From contig NZ_JALIRP010000005.1 of the NCBI RefSeq assembly GCF_022898935.1, forward strand, positions 422,505 through 486,504: DNA of 64,000 nt, in the 5' to 3' direction. The notes beneath the pieces are model-generated. The model saw only the letters and a program-made list of their open reading frames with translations, was not told the origin of the DNA and searched no databases. The translations under genes were made by a program, and so were the position numbers. This DNA comes from Paenibacillus mangrovi. GTDB taxonomy: Bacteria; Bacillota; Bacilli; Paenibacillales; Paenibacillaceae. Below are positions 27,147 through 35,969 of the stretch, one piece after another. Every line of letters starts with the position of its first letter. Within the stretch, counting starts at the first letter, position 1.

Positions 27147-28064
27147 TTATTCTTTGACGGCGCCCACGGTCAGACCTTGAACAAAATAACGCTGGAAGAA
27201 TGGATATGCAAAAATAATCGGCAGCGTTGCCAGCACTACCATCGCCATCCGGGCAGTATCCTGCGGAATGGATTGAAGTGCAGTCATGCTGAGAGAGCTG
27301 TTTGCTGAATTTTGCTGAATAAACGCGATACTGTTCTCAATTCGCATCAACATGGATTGCAGCGGAACCAAATTTGGATCGTCAATATACAGCAGGGCAT
27401 TAAACCAGTCATTCCAGTAGCCAAGCGTACTGAACAGACCAATCGTTGCGAGGCCCGGCAGCGACAATGGCAGCACGATTCTCAGAAAAATATAGAAGTC
27501 GTCCGCACCGTCTATCCGTCCCGATTCAATAATTGGTTCAGGAACACTAGTACTATAGAACGTACGAAGAATCATGATATAAAAAGCGTTCATCGCCAGA
27601 GGCAGGATAAGGGCCCAAAGGGTATCCTTCAATCCAAGTAGCTGGGACACAACCATGTAAGTCGGAATCATACCGCCGTTGAACAGCATGGTAATAATGG
27701 CAAACACGTTGAAAAAATTGCGGTAGCGAAAGCTTTTACGTGAAATGGCATACGCGTAAAGCGAAATAAGAATTAAGCTGATAAGGGTACCTACGAGAGT
27801 GACTACAATCGTTACGCCATAGGAACGAAGCAGCGCATCCCCGCTTTCAAATACGTAACGATAGGCGTCTAAACTCCATTTGGCCGGAATTAGCTGGTAA
27901 CCGTTCGTCGCCAATGTTTTTTCATCCGTTAATGAAATAATAACGACAAATAGAAAAGGAAATACGCATATGAAAGCAAATAACCCCGCGATGATGTTAA
28001 GAACAATGTTCCAGCCACGCGACACGTTATGAAAATCTCGTTTCTTTCTGATGATATTCGCCAT
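27147..28064 (-). CDS. CUT1 sugar ABC importer permease (LplC/YtcP-type)
   Basis: Inner-membrane permease of a carbohydrate uptake type 1 importer. The 305-residue protein has six membrane helices, a basic N-terminus (IIRKKRDF) and the EAA loop (SGRIDGADDFYIFLRIVLPLS region, about residues 195-215) that couples to the ATPase. ATG 28064 has SD AAAGGAG 9 nt upstream. The Ala-Val-Lys-Glu C-terminus (VGAVKE) is characteristic of the LplC/YtcP branch. It pairs with the permease encoded just upstream. No ATPase is encoded in the locus. Confidence 0.92.
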   Translation of the reverse strand: MANIIRKKRDFHNVSRGWNIVLNIIAGLFAFICVFPFLFVVIISLTDEKTLATNGYQLIPAKWSLDAYRYVFESGDALLRSYGVTIVVTLVGTLISLILISLYAYAISRKSFRYRNFFNVFAIITMLFNGGMIPTYMVVSQLLGLKDTLWALILPLAMNAFYIMILRTFYSTSVPEPIIESGRIDGADDFYIFLRIVLPLSLPGLATIGLFSTLGYWNDWFNALLYIDDPNLVPLQSMLMRIENSIAFIQQNSANSSLSMTALQSIPQDTARMAMVVLATLPIIFAYPFFQRYFVQGLTVGAVKE

Positions 28065-28086
28065 ACCTGACACTCCTTTCAACTTT

Positions 28087-29016
28087 TTAGAACAGGGCGC
28101 TGTCTTTGTCGATTTTCCGTACGATAAAGTTGGACACCATGACAAGCACAAAACCGACAACCGACTGATACAGACCTGCAGCCGCACTCATACCGATTTC
28201 CCCTGTCGTTTTAAGGCCACGGTAGACATAAGTGTCGATGACGTTCGTAACCGAGTAAAGCGTACCCGAATCTCTTGGAACCTGATAGAACAGACCAAAG
28301 TCGGCATAGAAAATCCGTCCCACCGCAAGCAGCGTCATAATAGTGATAATCGGTGAAAGCATAGGGATCGTAATGTGGCGGATCCGCTGCCATTTGCTTG
28401 CACCATCGATCATGGCCGCTTCGTAAAGCGATTTGTCAATACCCATAATCGAAGCCAGGTATACGACACTGTTGTAACCGACCGATTTCCACATACTGAC
28501 GAATATCAATATAAACGGCCAGTACTTAGGCTCGGAATACCACGAGATCGGCTCCACGCCAAACCAGCCTAGAATCTGATTAAACAACCCGCGGTCCATG
28601 CTCAGGAAGCTGAACGCGAAATAGCCAACGATAACCCAAGATAGAAAATAAGGAAGGAACATTCCAGTTTGATAAATTTTCGCCATTTTTTTGTTAACCA
28701 GTTCGGACAACAAAATCGCCATGGCTACGGAAAGTATGAGCCCGAGAAAAATAAAGGCAATGTTGTATAATAGCGTGTTCCGCGTAATGGTATAAGCATC
28801 GTTTGTGCTGAACAGGAACTTGAAGTTGTCCCAGCCTACCCATTTGCTTGAGGTGATACTAGCCCAAAAGCCATCACGGTTAAAACGGTACTCTTTAAAA
28901 GCCACGACTGTGCCTGCAAGCGGCAGATAGGAAAAGAAGAAAAACCAAATGGCACCGGGTAGCACCATAAACAGCATGACTTTGTTCTTAATGAGGTTTT
29001 TAAAAAAAGTAGCCAT
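28087..29016 (-). CDS. CUT1 sugar ABC importer permease (LplB-type)
   Basis: First permease subunit of the sugar importer, 309 residues, with six membrane helices. It has a typical LplB-branch start and the EAA loop with EAAMIDGASKWQR (about residues 195-210). ATG 29016 follows the strong SD CAGGAGGG. The gene lies just beyond a hairpin at 29050-29084, so its expression relative to the binding protein is likely reduced. It is 22 bp upstream of the second permease. Confidence 0.92.
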   Translation of the reverse strand: MATFFKNLIKNKVMLFMVLPGAIWFFFFSYLPLAGTVVAFKEYRFNRDGFWASITSSKWVGWDNFKFLFSTNDAYTITRNTLLYNIAFIFLGLILSVAMAILLSELVNKKMAKIYQTGMFLPYFLSWVIVGYFAFSFLSMDRGLFNQILGWFGVEPISWYSEPKYWPFILIFVSMWKSVGYNSVVYLASIMGIDKSLYEAAMIDGASKWQRIRHITIPMLSPIITIMTLLAVGRIFYADFGLFYQVPRDSGTLYSVTNVIDTYVYRGLKTTGEIGMSAAAGLYQSVVGFVLVMVSNFIVRKIDKDSALF

Positions 29017-29049
29017 TGTGTTCCCTCCTGAAAATAAGGTATGGAAGTG

Positions 29050-29084
29050 AAAAAGGATCGGGCGCTTTATCACCCGCCCGATCC
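29050..29084 (-). terminator. Intra-operon terminator/attenuator between sugar-binding protein and permeases
   Basis: Perfect 10-bp stem GGATCGGGCG / CGCCCGATCC with a 10-nt loop, followed on the minus strand by UUUUU. The placement parallels the oppA-oppB hairpin. Confidence 0.85.
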
Positions 29085-29105
29085 CGCTAAAATTTCTTTC
29101 AGTTA

Positions 29106-30599
29106 TTACTTGTTATTTTCAGCCTTCCAGGCGTCGAGCTGTGTCTGGGCTTCAGCCATAACTTTGTCAAGACCGGCTTGCTTGAATGCTGCGATTGCTT
29201 TAGGCAGGTAAGTTTCAGGGTCTACAGTACCCGTCATCAGGGAAGACCAGAACTGTTCCTTCACGTTTTGAACTGCTGCCATTTCTGTTGCTACTTTCGT
29301 GCTGTCAAAGTTAAAGCTCAGGATTGGTGAATTTTTACCTTCAGCGTTAAATTTCTTGAATTGATCCCATTTGTCATCTGGATCATTCTGATTGAGGTAC
29401 AGCAGCATGTTGTTACCCAAAGAATAAGAAGGCATATCATAGTTTTTGGATGCTGGAAGATTTTCGATATGCTTGTCGTCAATCTTCTTGTAATGTTCGC
29501 CTTCGATACCGGAATCAACCATGTTGCGAAGTACTGGATCCGTATTCAGCAAGTTCAAGAATTCCATTGCTTTTTCAGGATGCTCAGAGTTCGCGGAAAT
29601 TGCCATAATCGAACCTTGAACGGATGTGTTTGTAATGATTGCGTCACTTGCTGGTGTGGAAACGACAGGGTATCCATAGCTTGCAGACCAGAGGTTGTCA
29701 GCCAACGGCTGAGTTTGCGCACGGTCCATAAACCAGTTGCCGGATGTTGTCAGGTCATTGGTGGAACCAGTCGTTGCTGCTTCAGGCGCAATATAACCTG
29801 CTTTATAATATTTGTGCATCGTTGTCAGGGCTTGTTTCATTTCTGGCGTTTCCAGAATGTTTACGATTTTATAATCGGTTGTGTCAAGTTTAACGGCCAT
29901 TGGCAGATTCTGAATAACATAATCGTAAGGAACGTATGGAACATAGTTTTTATCCATAGCAAACGGCGTTACGTTTGGCTCTTTTTCCTTAATTGTTTTC
30001 AGAAGCGGCTCGATGCTGTCCAAGGACCGTACATTCGAAATGTCCAGATTGTATTTATCAACCAGGTTTTTGTTGAAGCGCCATACCTCTTGTTGAGGAA
30101 GCTCTTTGTTAGCAGGAATACCGTAGTTGTGACCATCTACCTTGGAGCCTTCCAGGAAAGCAGGGTCGATCGTGTCTTTAATGCCTTTGCCATATTTATC
30201 AAGCAGATCGTCGAGTTCCATGAACGCGCCTTTTCTTGCGTTTTGCACGTAATCGAATCCGCCTGCCGAGGTAAACATAATATCCATTGGTTCACCGGAA
30301 GCTACGTTAACCTGCATCTTTTGCTGGTAGTCGCCCCAATCAACCATTTTCATTGTAACCGTGGCATTGATCTTTTCCTGTGTATACTTGCTGACTTCAG
30401 CCATAACCTTGTCTACATCTTTTTGAGGTGTTCCGATCGTGTACCAGATCAGATTGACAGGTTTTTCAGAATCCTTCGAAGCTCCATTGGAATCGCTTCC
30501 TTTTGCGTCGTTACTTCCCCCACCGCAGCCGCTAAGGACAAGCGTCAAAGCCGTTACCATAGCCAGTGCGAATGAGAAACTTTTTTTTCTCTTACTCAT
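29106..30599 (-). CDS. CUT1 sugar-binding lipoprotein (LplA/YtcQ-type)
   Basis: Extracytoplasmic receptor of the sugar importer. The signal peptide ends in lipobox LVLSGC (Cys about 25) followed by a Gly/Ser/Asp-rich tether (about 26-47). The rest is an extended bacterial extracellular solute-binding fold. Its 497-residue length fits the large LplA/YtcQ group, which handles complex oligosaccharides and usually has a YesM/YesN regulator pair next to it, as here. It is the first gene of the import/catabolic operon, with a promoter candidate at 30709-30738 and a cre-like site upstream. Ligand presumed to be a mannoside because of the downstream enzymes. Confidence 0.92.
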   Translation of the reverse strand: MSKRKKSFSFALAMVTALTLVLSGCGGGSNDAKGSDSNGASKDSEKPVNLIWYTIGTPQKDVDKVMAEVSKYTQEKINATVTMKMVDWGDYQQKMQVNVASGEPMDIMFTSAGGFDYVQNARKGAFMELDDLLDKYGKGIKDTIDPAFLEGSKVDGHNYGIPANKELPQQEVWRFNKNLVDKYNLDISNVRSLDSIEPLLKTIKEKEPNVTPFAMDKNYVPYVPYDYVIQNLPMAVKLDTTDYKIVNILETPEMKQALTTMHKYYKAGYIAPEAATTGSTNDLTTSGNWFMDRAQTQPLADNLWSASYGYPVVSTPASDAIITNTSVQGSIMAISANSEHPEKAMEFLNLLNTDPVLRNMVDSGIEGEHYKKIDDKHIENLPASKNYDMPSYSLGNNMLLYLNQNDPDDKWDQFKKFNAEGKNSPILSFNFDSTKVATEMAAVQNVKEQFWSSLMTGTVDPETYLPKAIAAFKQAGLDKVMAEAQTQLDAWKAENNK

Positions 30600-30708
30600 G
30601 TTGTAATCCTCCCTTTTGAATTTCTTTTACGTATGTCTCTCCACCATGTAAAAAATTGCTCAAAGTCGGATCTGGTTTTTTTATATTCCGGCTTGTCTGT
30701 ACTAACAA

Positions 30709-30738
30709 ATTAACCTTACCGTATGAAAGCAGTTTCAA
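30709..30738 (-). promoter_or_regulatory. Candidate promoter of the sugar-import operon
   Basis: Minus strand TTGAAA, 18 bp, GTTAAT, about 110 bp upstream of the binding-protein start. The weak -10 would fit activator dependence on the AraC-type response regulator. Confidence 0.4.
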
Positions 30739-30802
30739 AAAGAAGATAAACTTAATAAAATCAGGTACAAATTAAAGAAAGATTCTTTCCTTGGGATGAA
30801 AA

Positions 30803-30817
30803 TGTAAAACGCTTACT
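30803..30817 (-). promoter_or_regulatory. cre-like operator upstream of the sugar-import operon
   Basis: TGTAAAACGCTTACT matches the 13686-13700 site at 13 of 15 positions and is flanked by ATGAAA / TTTCAT, extending the symmetry. It lies about 65 bp upstream of the candidate -35. The remainder of 30600-30938 holds the promoter and the regulator terminator, with no gene. Confidence 0.45.
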
Positions 30818-30860
30818 TTCATTGCTATTTCAACATATCCCCTGAACATCATTTCTCTAA

Positions 30861-30889
30861 AAAACAAAAATACCCCGAATAAGAACGGG
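30861..30889 (-). terminator. Terminator after the response-regulator gene
   Basis: Short stem CCCG / CGGG followed on the minus strand by GUAUUUUUGUUUUUU. The stem is weak but the U-tract is long, 50 bp after the stop. Confidence 0.5.
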
Positions 30890-30938
30890 CTCTTTTCTTG
30901 AAAGCCTCATCCTTATCCAGGATACTATTCAGCCGGTC

Positions 30939-32465
30939 TCAACCCAAGCCTTTAAAATCGGTTGGAGAAATACCGACATATTTTCTGAATTGTTTATAGA
31001 AATATCCCGTTTCCCAGTAACCTACGTTCCTTGCAATTTCATGTACCTTCAAATTTGTGTTTTTTAGCTGTTCCTTTGCTTTTTCAATCCGGTATTTGTT
31101 GATATATTCTGCAAATGAGTCTCCAGTTTCCTTATGGAACAACTGCCCCAGATAGACCGGATGAATATGATATTGTGCTCCCAGCGTCTTAAGCGAAAGC
31201 TCGTCCGCATAATGATTGTGAATATGGATGAGCACCTGGCTGACCACCGGATTTTTGGCATCCTGCATCAGCGAGCCGACCGTCGCTTTGGCGACTTCCT
31301 GAAGTGAAACGACCAAATCGTCAAATGTACCGCTGCTCCTTAGGTTGCTTAGCCCTTTTTTGAAAATATCCGTTTCATCAGTATGCTTAATTTGTGCAAG
31401 TTCCATCTTGAACCTAATAACCAGCTCCAGCGCGGTGTTGCGCAGGTCTTCTGGCAGGATGCCTTCCACCTTCTGCATCTGCTCAAAATCATCCCTGATT
31501 TTTTGCGTCAGACCTTCTTGATCCCTGACCAAAATGAGCTTGGCATATTCCTCCCAATGGATCGACGTTTCGGTGCCGCTACTCTTCCTATTCTCCTTAA
31601 GCGATGTGTAATCAATGATGCTAGAGTCCGGATACACCATAAAATACTCCAGGGACTGTTTTGCTTCTTTATAGCTGAGCGACGCTTCCTCAGGAAGCTG
31701 AACCACGCAGCCTATCCCTATTTGTACAGGTTCGTTTAAGCTGGACTGCTCATTCGAAATCCTTTTAAGCAGCTCTATAAAGTTCGTTTTTCCCTCGGTC
31801 CTATGCCGAAGATGACCGATCAAAACAAGGTCTCCATCTACATCGCGGAAAGAAGTGACTTCTTTTTCATCCCGAATCTGTTCGCTAATTCGGTTAAAAC
31901 TCTCAACTTCCTTGGACCTTAGAACGGCAACAACCTTATATGGTTTTTCCAGATCAAATCCCAGCAAATCGGCCCGTTCCCGAAATTCACCTGCCGCAAT
32001 TTGTCCAGTCAGCCAGCGGTAGAGCGTGTTGTCCTTTAAAATTTGAACATCAAACGTGCCATACAGCTCGCTCGATCTGGTGCTGTCCATTTTCTCCACC
32101 GTATTGCTCAGCGTGGATTCCAGCTCCTCCACATTGATCGGCTTCAGCAGATAGTTCTCAATTCCCAGCTTCATGCCTTCCTTTAAATAGTCGAACTCAT
32201 TGAACCCACTGAGAATAATCACCTTTAAATCCGGATGAAGCTTACGCGCTTCAGCGATCAGGTTGAGGCCGTTCATCACCGGCATGGAAATATCGGTAAT
32301 CAGCAAATCCACGGGAGTTGAAGCTAACGCATCCAGCGCCTGCCGCCCATTCTCCGCATGTCCGACAATCTCCAAACCAAACGATGACCAGTCCAAAATA
32401 TCGTATAATCCCTCAATAATAAACGGTTCGTCATCAACAATAAACACTTTATACATCTTCAGCAT
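30939..32465 (-). CDS. AraC-type response regulator (YesN-like)
   Basis: Transcription factor of a two-component pair. An N-terminal receiver domain (about 1-120) has acidic residues at 11-12 and phospho-acceptor Asp58 in LITDISMP. A variable helical middle region is followed by a C-terminal AraC/XylS double helix-turn-helix (about 405-505, ending GISPTDFKGL). The 508-residue length and architecture are standard for YesN partners of LplA-type importers. ATG 32465 overlaps the kinase gene by 17 bp. A second ATG three codons on is farther from the GAAGGA SD. It likely activates the divergently unlinked but adjacent downstream operon at 30709. Confidence 0.93.
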   Translation of the reverse strand: MLKMYKVFIVDDEPFIIEGLYDILDWSSFGLEIVGHAENGRQALDALASTPVDLLITDISMPVMNGLNLIAEARKLHPDLKVIILSGFNEFDYLKEGMKLGIENYLLKPINVEELESTLSNTVEKMDSTRSSELYGTFDVQILKDNTLYRWLTGQIAAGEFRERADLLGFDLEKPYKVVAVLRSKEVESFNRISEQIRDEKEVTSFRDVDGDLVLIGHLRHRTEGKTNFIELLKRISNEQSSLNEPVQIGIGCVVQLPEEASLSYKEAKQSLEYFMVYPDSSIIDYTSLKENRKSSGTETSIHWEEYAKLILVRDQEGLTQKIRDDFEQMQKVEGILPEDLRNTALELVIRFKMELAQIKHTDETDIFKKGLSNLRSSGTFDDLVVSLQEVAKATVGSLMQDAKNPVVSQVLIHIHNHYADELSLKTLGAQYHIHPVYLGQLFHKETGDSFAEYINKYRIEKAKEQLKNTNLKVHEIARNVGYWETGYFYKQFRKYVGISPTDFKGLG

Positions 32466-34284
32466 CCGTTCCTTCCTGGCTTGGGTAATTCACGGTAATG
32501 ACCGTTCCTCTCTCAGGCCAACTGTCAATCTCGATTCCGTAGGCGGGTCCATACAGAAAACGGAGACGACTGTGAACACTTCGGAGGCCAAACATCTGAC
32601 CTGTCTCCTCCGGCTTCTCCAGCTCTTCTCGAATTTCCTCCAGGCGCGTAGGCTCAATACCTTTTCCGTTATCGGTAATCACGGCAACCAGCATATTGCC
32701 TTCTTCCCTTACCTCAATGGTCAGATGATTATCAAATCTCTCTGTTTGGATACCATGAATGATATAATTTTCAATAATAGGCTGAAGCGACAGCTTAATC
32801 ATTGATTTACCGGCAAGTGCCGGATCGTGCGTAATCGAGTAATTGAATTTTTCCTTGTACCGGATTCTAAATAACTCAAGAAACAGCCGGCAGGCTTCCA
32901 GTTCATCCTTAAGCGTGTAGTTTCTTTTCTGCTGCACGAGACTTTTAAACAGCACCGATAAGCTATAAATCATTTCACCGACGTCTCTGGCCCCCTGCGA
33001 AATCGCCCTCATCCTAATAACCTCAAGCGTGTTGTACAGGAAATGGGGATTAATCCGCGCTTGAAGCGCTACCAATTCCGTCTGCTTTTGTTTGATTTCC
33101 GCTTTATACACCCGTTCAATATACAAATTCAGCTCGTCCAGCATATCGTTAAAGCTTCGCGATATTTGACCCAGCTCATCCTCACGTGGATCGTCAATTC
33201 TGGCAGTGAAATCACCGTTTTTGACCTTGCGTGTAAATTGGATGATTCGGTTGGTTCGTTTTGCAAAATTGGTAATAAAAAGGGCCGGGAAAAGGATAGC
33301 AAACAAGATGCAAATCACACTGATCATCATGATCGTTTGGCGTATGCCAGAATAGCTTGCTGCTATTTCATTTTTGGGAATCGCTCCAATCACGACATAT
33401 CCCCCTTCCGGGGAAATCAGCTTGTTAATATACATATCTTTCCCGCTTTCTGTTAAGCCCGCATGGGGATCATCAAAAAGAGAGTCGGAAATGTCGACGT
33501 AAGGATATCTTTTTCCGTAGTACTTCCCTTCTGAATCAAAAAGCACGCTTCCCGTTGAAGAGAGAACAACAATACTCCCTTTGTAGCTGTTCTTGTAAGC
33601 TGCAAGCGCATTTGAGATGCTATCCGAGTCCATGTAGACTATTAACTGACCGGAATTTTTCAGCTGCTTGTTATTAATCGGAATCCGGATCGCATAGAGT
33701 GATTGATCCCATTGATCAGCCGCTTTACGGATCCAATAGTTTGGAGCAGATATGCCTTTGGCTTCCATAGCCATCACATCTGGGATATAGGAATTCGCGA
33801 CATTGGTTGGAAGCTGTTTAAACTGTTTGTTGGGTTTGAACATAGACAAATATTGACGGTCCGAACTGTACAGCATAATATTTCGGATGTCGCTGTTCTC
33901 GTCCATTTTATCTTGAAAATACTGAAGCACATCCGTTGAATATCCGCCCGATTCATTACTAAACCGGTCCATTCGGTATTGCACATATTCAGCATAAGAA
34001 TTCTCCATCAAAAAGGAGATATTGGAGTACAGCGCTTCATTACGATACATATCCCTTGCAATATTCTCCACTGCCTCATACCGGCTGTCGATGTAACGGC
34101 TTACACTTTCCATGGCGGCTTTTTGATTGTCGAACTCTTTGTTCACAATCGACTGCGACAAGGACGATACCATTAGATATGATAATATAACAATCGTTAC
34201 AATTGCGATGAAAGTGAAGATTACCAGGATCTTCATGAACATATTGTTCTTAAAGTAGTTTCTGTATATTCTTCCGATCCCCAT
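32449..34284 (-). CDS. Sensor histidine kinase (YesM-like)
   Basis: Membrane sensor of the pair with the adjacent regulator. Membrane helix 1 lies at about residues 17-40, then an extracytoplasmic Cache-type sensor domain (about 41-305), helix 2 (about 311-333), and a HAMP linker (about 334-390). The HisKA_7TM-type His_kinase block INPHFLYN has phospho-acceptor His414, and a GHKL ATPase domain follows (with DNGKGI). The 611-residue length is normal. SD GGGGGAG precedes ATG 34284. It presumably detects the extracellular mannoside or the loaded binding protein. Confidence 0.93.
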   Translation of the reverse strand: MGIGRIYRNYFKNNMFMKILVIFTFIAIVTIVILSYLMVSSLSQSIVNKEFDNQKAAMESVSRYIDSRYEAVENIARDMYRNEALYSNISFLMENSYAEYVQYRMDRFSNESGGYSTDVLQYFQDKMDENSDIRNIMLYSSDRQYLSMFKPNKQFKQLPTNVANSYIPDVMAMEAKGISAPNYWIRKAADQWDQSLYAIRIPINNKQLKNSGQLIVYMDSDSISNALAAYKNSYKGSIVVLSSTGSVLFDSEGKYYGKRYPYVDISDSLFDDPHAGLTESGKDMYINKLISPEGGYVVIGAIPKNEIAASYSGIRQTIMMISVICILFAILFPALFITNFAKRTNRIIQFTRKVKNGDFTARIDDPREDELGQISRSFNDMLDELNLYIERVYKAEIKQKQTELVALQARINPHFLYNTLEVIRMRAISQGARDVGEMIYSLSVLFKSLVQQKRNYTLKDELEACRLFLELFRIRYKEKFNYSITHDPALAGKSMIKLSLQPIIENYIIHGIQTERFDNHLTIEVREEGNMLVAVITDNGKGIEPTRLEEIREELEKPEETGQMFGLRSVHSRLRFLYGPAYGIEIDSWPERGTVITVNYPSQEGTDAEDV

Positions 34285-34443
34285 GCACGCTCCCCCCTGA
34301 AGTCGTGGCCAGTTAGAACAGACCTGCTCTCCAATTATATCATACCCCTGCAGTGACCCTTCGCTCAGCCTGCTGGACCAGCCTAAATACCTCTTTAATC
34401 AACCACCTATAGCAGGTTATCGGGGCTTGATTATACTAGAGTA

Positions 34444-34457
34444 ATTACCCGGGAAAT
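34444..34457. promoter_or_regulatory. Candidate Noc-binding site
   Basis: ATTACCCGGGAAAT differs by one base from the Bacillus Noc site ATTTCCCGGGAAAT. A noc gene lies 8.4 kb away. Confidence 0.5.
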
Positions 34458-34590
34458 TGGAAAGGATGTTCCACATCTCTTTGCAGAAACTTGATTAGCT
34501 GTGTATTGCCTTGTAAGAAGCAACTAGTCTAATGATAACTCTTTCATTTCCATTTATTCAAATGGAAGAATTATGTATAAGGCTAAGACA

Positions 34591-34632
34591 ACAAAGAGCC
34601 AGCACCCTGGTTTCCCAGAATACTGGCTCTTT
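34591..34632 (-). terminator. Terminator of the rpsF-ssb-rpsR operon
   Basis: Perfect 10-bp stem AAAGAGCCAG / CTGGCTCTTT, about 20 bp after the rpsR stop. The minus-strand stem ends in UUU. Confidence 0.85.
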
Positions 34633-34652
34633 CTGCTGTCCTAAGCCACGGA

Positions 34653-34922
34653 TTATTCCGTTGTGTAAGGCAGCAACGCGATTTGACGGGAGCGTTTGAT
34701 CGCAATCGTCAGCATGCGTTGGTATTTTGCACTCGTACCGGTTACACGGCGTGGCAAAATTTTTCCACGTTCGCTGATGAATTTCTTCAGCAGGTCTGTG
34801 TCTTTATAATCAATGTGAGTAATTTTGTTCACAGTGAAGAAGCACACTTTACGACGTTTGTTACGGCCGCCACGGCGAGCCGGTCTTTTATCGTCTCCGC
34901 CTTCTCTTTGTTTAAAAGCCAT
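34653..34922 (-). CDS. rpsR: Ribosomal protein bS18
   Basis: Component of the small ribosomal subunit platform, where it contacts bS6. The 89-residue protein has a Gly/Arg-rich disordered N-terminus and the conserved core [15 protein letters not shown] and LPRRVTGT block. It is the third gene of the rpsF-ssb-rpsR operon, 21 bp after ssb, and is followed by a strong terminator. Length and sequence are standard. Confidence 0.97.
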   Translation of the reverse strand: MAFKQREGGDDKRPARRGGRNKRRKVCFFTVNKITHIDYKDTDLLKKFISERGKILPRRVTGTSAKYQRMLTIAIKRSRQIALLPYTTE

Positions 34923-34943
34923 GCTGTTCAGTCCTTCCCATAT

Positions 34944-35420
34944 TTAAAATGGCAAATCATCATCCGAGATATCAATCGGTTTTCCGTCATCGGAAAAAGG
35001 ATCTTGATTGGAATTGTTCCGGGAGTAATTATTTTCGCGGTTTCCGCCTCCAAAAGAGGTCTCTTCACGCGGAGCTTGACCACCGCTGCCGCCGCCATCG
35101 CGGCTCGACTCCAGAAAACGTACATTATCGGCAATGACTTCGGTGACGTATACACGTTTACCTTCGTTATTTTCGTAATTTCGTACCTGGATACGACCTT
35201 CAACTGCCGTTAAACGGCCTTTGCGCAAGTAGTTTGCACAGGTCTCAGCAAGCTGTCTCCAAGTCACCACTGGAATAAAATCCGCTTCCCGCTCCCCGCC
35301 CTGCGACGTAAACGGTCTGTCTACAGCCAGCGTGAACTGCGTTACCGCAACTCCGGCAGGAGTATAGCGAAGCTCAGGATCCTTGGTTAAACGGCCAATC
35401 AAAATTACACGGTTCAGCAA
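34944..35420 (-). CDS. ssb: Single-stranded DNA-binding protein SSB
   Basis: Coats ssDNA at replication forks and recruits partner proteins. The 158-residue protein has an N-terminal OB fold (about 1-106, starting [12 protein letters not shown]). It then has a Gly/Asn-rich flexible linker and the acidic tip DISDDDLPF that docks replication and repair proteins. Located between rpsF and rpsR as in all Bacillales, it corresponds to the essential SsbA and not to the competence paralogue. Confidence 0.97.
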   Translation of the reverse strand: MLNRVILIGRLTKDPELRYTPAGVAVTQFTLAVDRPFTSQGGEREADFIPVVTWRQLAETCANYLRKGRLTAVEGRIQVRNYENNEGKRVYVTEVIADNVRFLESSRDGGGSGGQAPREETSFGGGNRENNYSRNNSNQDPFSDDGKPIDISDDDLPF

Positions 35421-35470
35421 TCTAGTCCCCTCCTTCGAACGAATTCATCACTTACGCCAAAAGCTTGGTC

Positions 35471-35755
35471 TTAAGCAACGTCAAGAGTAATGAGATAACG
35501 AATAACTTCGTCAGAAATTTTCATGATACGCTCAAGCTCGGCAACAACTTCAGGAGTTGCACTGAAGTTTACCAGAACAAAAGTACCATCACGGAATTTC
35601 TTGATCTCATACGCAAGACGGCGTTTACCCATCACTTCATGCTTCGTGATTTCTCCACCGCTCGAGATAATGCCTTGGAACTTTTCGACTACAGCTTGAA
35701 CAGCTTCTTGTTCAACGTCCGGACGAATAATGTACATTACTTCATATTTGCGCAT
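35471..35755 (-). CDS. rpsF: Ribosomal protein bS6
   Basis: Small-subunit protein that pairs with bS18; the heterodimer often feeds back on its own mRNA. The 95-residue protein starts MRKYEVMYIIRP. ATG 35755 is fixed by the SD AAGGAGGTG 8 nt upstream, and the upstream in-frame codons are leader. It is the first gene of its operon, with a promoter at 35831-35859. Confidence 0.97.
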   Translation of the reverse strand: MRKYEVMYIIRPDVEQEAVQAVVEKFQGIISSGGEITKHEVMGKRRLAYEIKKFRDGTFVLVNFSATPEVVAELERIMKISDEVIRYLITLDVA

Positions 35756-35830
35756 AACTTTCACCTCCTTATGGACTTCGGCCCCTGATCGAGTCAGGAA
35801 CAAGGAGCGAGCCTAAACTCGCACCATATT

Positions 35831-35859
35831 AATATAACAAATAGTCATATCAGATGCAA
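35831..35859 (-). promoter_or_regulatory. Sigma-A promoter of rpsF-ssb-rpsR
   Basis: Minus strand TTGCAT, 17 bp, TATATT. The hexamers and spacing are identical to the second rRNA promoter in this window (63669-63697). Confidence 0.6.
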
Positions 35860-35969
35860 GTTATTTGCTTATTAACCCCTATTATTGGCATACAAAAGAT
35901 TTATACGATTCGGCATGATGTGTAAACACTACAGAGGCAGTCCATTCTCTTGTACAAGGAGGTATACTT

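Larger units (their letters stand above)
34285..34652. other. Gene-free interval between accessory locus and rpsR
   Basis: No coding frame. It holds a candidate Noc-binding site (34444-34457), the rpsR terminator (34591-34632) and presumably the promoter of the kinase gene. It marks the right border of the accessory block: to its right the gene order is the conserved origin-proximal one. Confidence 0.5.

Noticed and set aside
29361..30575. 404-codon open frame on the plus strand
   Set aside because: Antisense to the sugar-binding lipoprotein gene, no start signal, no family resemblance.
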